A stretch of 9,398 nucleotides of DNA from Treponema sp. Its GTDB lineage: Bacteria > Spirochaetota > Spirochaetia > Treponematales > Treponemataceae. Every line of letters starts with the position of its first letter. Positions within the stretch are counted from its first letter, which is position 1. The position numbers were made by a program, and so were the translations under genes. The notes beneath the pieces are model-generated. The model did no database searches and was not told the origin of the DNA. It worked only from the letters and a program-made list of their open reading frames with translations. Where the stretch lies: contig JAFOTA010000122.1 of NCBI GenBank assembly GCA_017421145.1, positions 1 to 9,398 of the forward strand, given 5' to 3'. Below are positions 6,344-9,398 of the stretch, in pieces.

Positions 6344-8586
6344 TTCAGTAACCTCATGCTAAGTTTTTTCCTGTATGATGCAGTTGCCCATGCCATGACC
6401 GCAAGCATCAGAAGCGGAATCAGTATGGTGAATGCGAGCACCGGTATTTTTGCCCCGGAAAGATTTTCCTGAGTTACCTTGTAAAGCTCCGTGTTGGTCT
6501 TGCTTGATCTTTTAAGCTCCAGCAATGATTTTTCGCCGCTTACCGACATGAGGCTTTCTGCAAGGAAGTCAAGGCTCCTGGCATCTATTCCCGTTGTGGA
6601 AGAAGTGTATCCTATCATCTGTGAAGTGAAGGCATACTGGTCTCCGGTTGCAATCAGGAAAGGTGTTTTTTCTCCCGGCCTTGAAGCTGATACCGCTATA
6701 TTGAACTGTCCGGTTTCCTCTCCTTCTTCCGGTTCCTTTGACGCTGAGAACGGGTTTGTTATGAATTTGCCGTTGACCTTTGTGCTCTGCCATGCGTTTT
6801 TTCCGGTGTGGAGGTAAGGTGCCACGACAGCATTGGAATCTGATGCGACTTCGTTGTCAAAATCGATTGCGCTCGGCCAGAATGCATAAAGTCCGTTGTC
6901 CGCGTTTTCCTGAGGTGAAAGCAGGGGCCACATTGAATACTCGGCGTACTCATCTTCGGAAGGAACCGTTTCTCCCGCCGCGTTCTGCGTGTAAAGCCCG
7001 ATCGTGAAATTTTCCTTTCCGCTTGTGATTGTGTCCCTGTAGTAGATTCCGAATTCCTGAAGCCCGTACAATACGTAGTCGCTTACCGGAATGACCGTCC
7101 AGTCTTTTTTTATGTCCACCGTATAAGGATTCGTTGCGATTATCACCTTTCCGTTCCTGCGTATGAAATTCATGAGAGCTTCCGAATCTTCCTGCGTGAA
7201 AAGAGATGTTCCAAGCACTATGAGCGGCACTTCAGGGAAAAGTGAGAACACTTCAGCCTTGCCGTCCTGTATTTCTGACGGTAGATATGTCTGGACTGCG
7301 TAGAATCCCTGGGTCTCAAGCCATGGCTTTATGTATCCGTAGTCATCGTCGAATGAAAGACCGTTGCCCACGACCACCTGCACGAGCCTTGTGTTTTCCC
7401 TCACGAGGCAGTCGATTTTTTCCGCCATGCTGAACTCAAGCGAAGAAGCCGAAAGTACGAACGGAACAGCCTTTATTTCACCTAGGTAGCTTATGATTAC
7501 GGTCGAATATACGGTGGTGTATGAGGTGGTGTCTTTTTCAGTAGTCCTGATTCTCTGTCCCTGGATGCCGTATGCCGAAAGCTTTTCCTTTACGTTGTCC
7601 TTTGACGGGTCAACAACCGAGCATGATATGAAGCTTGATTGCGATGCGTACTCATGGAGGAAATCTTCTATGTCCCTGACTTCCGGGTATATGTTTTTGA
7701 GTGAAGGGCTTCTGTAGTACGTTATGCTCATCGGTTCCCTGATTTCGTCTATCAATGCCTTGCTGTATCCGCTGACCGAGAATTTTTTTGCCGCCGTTGT
7801 GTCCACCCTGAGATAGAGCCTGCTTGAGTCGGCAGAAAGCAATATGAACGCCGCTATTGAAAGTAAGGCCGTGCGCTTCATGAAAGCAGTAGCCCTTCCT
7901 CGTTTAAGCTCAAGTGCAGCGGTTCCTCCGAGCAGGAATATTGCCGCAGATGATAAGAAGAAGATTATGTCCCTTGTGTCGATTATGCCCTTTCCCGCCG
8001 CGTCGAAATGCCATGAGAAGGAAATGGATTTAAGCAGCGTGGAGACGAAATCACCCGGCTGCGTTATGTTCGAAATAAGGTGTGCGGTGTTTACGGCAAG
8101 GAGTGCAGCAGACTGAAGTATGAATGCAAAACCCGTGCTTTCAACTGCTGTATATAAAAGCACTGAAAATGAGCATGTGGAAAGAAGATAGAGCATCAGT
8201 GCAGAATATGCCGTTACAAGCGGTGAGAATTCAACGTTTCCGAACCATGACACGGCTGCCGGGACGAAAAGCGTCAGTATGACCGGTATTCCTGAGACCG
8301 TAAGCAGTGCGAGAGTCTTTGCTGCAATCAACGAAGGCGCCCTGTACGGAACCGAAAGATCTTCTTTTGTGTGCGGTATGAACGATCCAAGTGCCGGTAC
8401 TGCCAGAGTGCAGATGTACGGTATGCCCGAAAAGAACCTGTGCAGGTCGGACGATCCTGATCCCGTGAAAAAACGCTGGAGCAGGAAAAAATTGAGGACT
8501 GCAAATACTACGGCGGCACCGCAGATTATGTATGTGAACGGCGTTATGGCGAGCTTGAAAAGGCAGTTTCTGTATAGCTTCTTCAT
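6340..8586 (-). CDS. GldF-GldG fusion: ABC-2-type permease with extracytoplasmic auxiliary domain
   Basis: This 748-residue protein joins two parts that are separate genes (gldF, gldG) in gliding Bacteroidetes. Residues 1-254 are an ABC-2-type permease with hydrophobic helices at about 15-36, 54-72, 86-110, 123-148, 150-172, 206-226 and 237-254. Residues about 255-712 are a GldG-like soluble region, probably on the outer face: it begins with AAKKFSVSGYSKALIDEIREP (265-285), a typical opening of that family, followed by SITYYRSP, then a segment ending in PLIVLGTSLFTQEDSEAL (454-471) and VIIATNP (481-487), reminiscent of the glutamine-amidotransferase-like fold of these auxiliary proteins but with no visible catalytic triad. 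A last helix (about 713-736) anchors the C-terminus. The ATPase gene ends one base before its ATG, with GGGAG about 11 bases upstream inside that gene. In the Bacteroidetes the Gld ABC proteins are needed for gliding; here the substrate and role are unknown. Confidence 0.9.
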   Translation of the reverse strand: MKKLYRNCLFKLAITPFTYIICGAAVVFAVLNFFLLQRFFTGSGSSDLHRFFSGIPYICTLAVPALGSFIPHTKEDLSVPYRAPSLIAAKTLALLTVSGIPVILTLFVPAAVSWFGNVEFSPLVTAYSALMLYLLSTCSFSVLLYTAVESTGFAFILQSAALLAVNTAHLISNITQPGDFVSTLLKSISFSWHFDAAGKGIIDTRDIIFFLSSAAIFLLGGTAALELKRGRATAFMKRTALLSIAAFILLSADSSRLYLRVDTTAAKKFSVSGYSKALIDEIREPMSITYYRSPSLKNIYPEVRDIEDFLHEYASQSSFISCSVVDPSKDNVKEKLSAYGIQGQRIRTTEKDTTSYTTVYSTVIISYLGEIKAVPFVLSASSLEFSMAEKIDCLVRENTRLVQVVVGNGLSFDDDYGYIKPWLETQGFYAVQTYLPSEIQDGKAEVFSLFPEVPLIVLGTSLFTQEDSEALMNFIRRNGKVIIATNPYTVDIKKDWTVIPVSDYVLYGLQEFGIYYRDTITSGKENFTIGLYTQNAAGETVPSEDEYAEYSMWPLLSPQENADNGLYAFWPSAIDFDNEVASDSNAVVAPYLHTGKNAWQSTKVNGKFITNPFSASKEPEEGEETGQFNIAVSASRPGEKTPFLIATGDQYAFTSQMIGYTSSTTGIDARSLDFLAESLMSVSGEKSLLELKRSSKTNTELYKVTQENLSGAKIPVLAFTILIPLLMLAVMAWATASYRKKLSMRLLK

Positions 8587-8587
8587 A

Positions 8588-9355
8588 TTATTCGAGGCTC
8601 CCTTCGTCAGTATCCGTGAGCGATATGAATGCTTCCTCCAGAGTTTTCTTTCCTGACGCGGCGATTATCTGCTCTATCGTTCCGCTTGCCGCAATCTTAC
8701 CGCGGTTCATTATGTATATGAAGTCGCACATCAGACGTGCCTCCTCTATCCTGTGGGTCGAATGTATGACGATCCTCTTTTCAGAAAGCTTTTTGACGGT
8801 TTTCCTCATCTTCGCGGTCTGAGCGGGATCAAGCCCTCCTGAGAACTCGTCAAGAACCAGGACTTTCGGATTGAAGCAGATTGCCTTTGCAAAGCTTGTC
8901 CTCTGAGTGTATCCCTTTGAAAGAGTTCCGACTTTCTGCGAAGCAACTTCCTGAAGATCAGCCGCCTTGAGCGCATACGCGACGTTTTCGGCTATTCTTT
9001 TGTCATCAAGTCCCCTTAGCCTTGCCTCCAGGTACAGCGTCTCCAGAACGGTGAGCTTTTTGTCAAGCTCCGGGAATTCCGGGACGTATCCTGTAATCTG
9101 CCTGATTTCATTGAAATCTTCAGTTCCGCATACAGAAACGGTTCCTTCCGTCGGGTAATGGAATCCTGAGAGGGCTTTAAGAAGCGATGATTTTCCTGCT
9201 CCGTTCGGTCCGAGAAGACCCACAACCTGGCCTGCCTTTGCCGTAAAATCTATGCAAGAGCATCCTGTCCTGCTGTTTTTTCCGCTTCCGTCTATATTAA
9301 GAGAAAGCTCAATATCGGTTTCTTTTGTCTTACGGCTGATCTTTGATTCTCTCAT
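8588..9355 (-). CDS. ABC transporter ATPase of the Gld-like complex
   Basis: This 255-residue cytoplasmic nucleotide-binding subunit should power the fusion permease encoded one base downstream. Motifs are Walker A GPNGAGKSS (49-57), the Q-loop region GYVPEFPEL (89-97; Glu93 sits where Gln is usual, a substitution I recall as common in GldA-type ATPases), signature LSKGYTQR (145-152), Walker B VLVLDE (165-170), D-loop GGLDP (173-177) and the switch histidine H201 in STHR. The usual A-loop aromatic, roughly 25-30 residues before Walker A, is not visible: residues 15-36 (IELSLNIDGSGKNSRTGCSC onward) have no Tyr, Phe or Trp. Start: AAAGGGG lies 5 bases before the ATG at 9355. An in-frame TTG at 9373, and open frame to the window edge, allow a longer form, but 9355 has the better binding site. 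Length and motif order are otherwise normal. Confidence 0.94.
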   Translation of the reverse strand: MRESKISRKTKETDIELSLNIDGSGKNSRTGCSCIDFTAKAGQVVGLLGPNGAGKSSLLKALSGFHYPTEGTVSVCGTEDFNEIRQITGYVPEFPELDKKLTVLETLYLEARLRGLDDKRIAENVAYALKAADLQEVASQKVGTLSKGYTQRTSFAKAICFNPKVLVLDEFSGGLDPAQTAKMRKTVKKLSEKRIVIHSTHRIEEARLMCDFIYIMNRGKIAASGTIEQIIAASGKKTLEEAFISLTDTDEGSLE

Positions 9356-9366
9356 ATTTACCCCTT
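9356..9366 (-). promoter_or_regulatory. Ribosome binding site deciding the ATPase start
   Basis: The minus strand reads AAGGGG with 5 bases (TAAAT) before the ATG at 9355, beginning directly at the stop codon of a possible upstream gene (TAA at 9368-9366). This placement favours 9355 over the in-frame TTG at 9373 and suggests the operon continues upstream. Confidence 0.65.
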
Positions 9367-9398
9367 TATTCAAATCTGACTTTGATACTGTTTTCGTG
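9366..9398 (-). CDS. Possible C-terminal tail of an upstream gene
   Basis: In one minus-strand frame the last ten codons at the window edge end in TAA (9368-9366), giving a tail of HENSIKVRFE. Its stop lies just before the ATPase ribosome binding site, 10 bases from its ATG, as expected for an upstream operon gene. Eleven codons are too few to identify a protein, and the frame of the ATPase is also open here, so this is only a possibility. Confidence 0.3.
   Translation of the reverse strand, partial: HENSIKVRFE

Noticed and set aside
9356..9373. TTG start at 9373 for the ATPase
   Set aside because: The ATG at 9355 has a strong AAGGGG at 5 bases and the extra six residues add no recognisable ABC sequence.

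Overview
The window most likely comes from a spirochaete, probably a host-associated Treponema. This is inferred from the mix of families: a GldF-GldG fusion permease with its own ATPase, a DUF4340 protein, a membrane GGDEF protein with a large extracytoplasmic sensor, and a secreted formylglycine-generating-enzyme-like (SUMF1-fold) protein. No rRNA or other taxonomic marker is present, so the genus is inference. Seven complete protein genes and one partial gene are well supported. There is also a possible 11-codon tail of a further gene at the right edge. The window is almost fully coding and has no gene-free stretch over 300 bases. I saw no tRNA, rRNA, CRISPR array, insertion sequence or riboswitch.

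Layout from the left: (1) the C-terminal end of a HEAT-repeat protein (+, 1-297), strikingly AT-rich; (2) a two-gene minus-strand unit, a membrane diguanylate cyclase (2637 down to 1069) followed 4 bases later by a small secreted SUMF1-fold protein (1064 down to 315); (3) a 213-base divergent promoter region (2638-2850); (4) alr, alanine racemase (+, 2851-4005); (5) a tightly packed minus-strand operon in transcription order: ABC ATPase (9355-8588), GldF-GldG fusion permease (8586-6340), DUF4340 membrane-anchored protein (6343-5444) and folC (5447-4023). Its junctions are a 1-base gap and then two ATGA stop/start overlaps. The operon probably continues beyond the right edge, because a stop codon lies directly before the ATPase ribosome binding site.

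How the genes fit together: the ATPase, the fusion permease and the DUF4340 protein look like one envelope ABC complex of the Gld type, here in an organism not expected to glide by the Bacteroidetes mechanism, so its job is unknown. folC (folate polyglutamylation) is translationally coupled to it, and alr supplies D-alanine for peptidoglycan. The diguanylate cyclase could sense an external ligand and make c-di-GMP; it lacks the usual inhibitory I-site. Its partner has the SUMF1 fold but not the catalytic cysteine pair. The best candidate for an undescribed system is the Gld-like complex, whose ATPase appears to lack the usual A-loop aromatic residue. Other points worth a look are a 29% G+C in-frame island in folC and the compositional break next to the HEAT gene.
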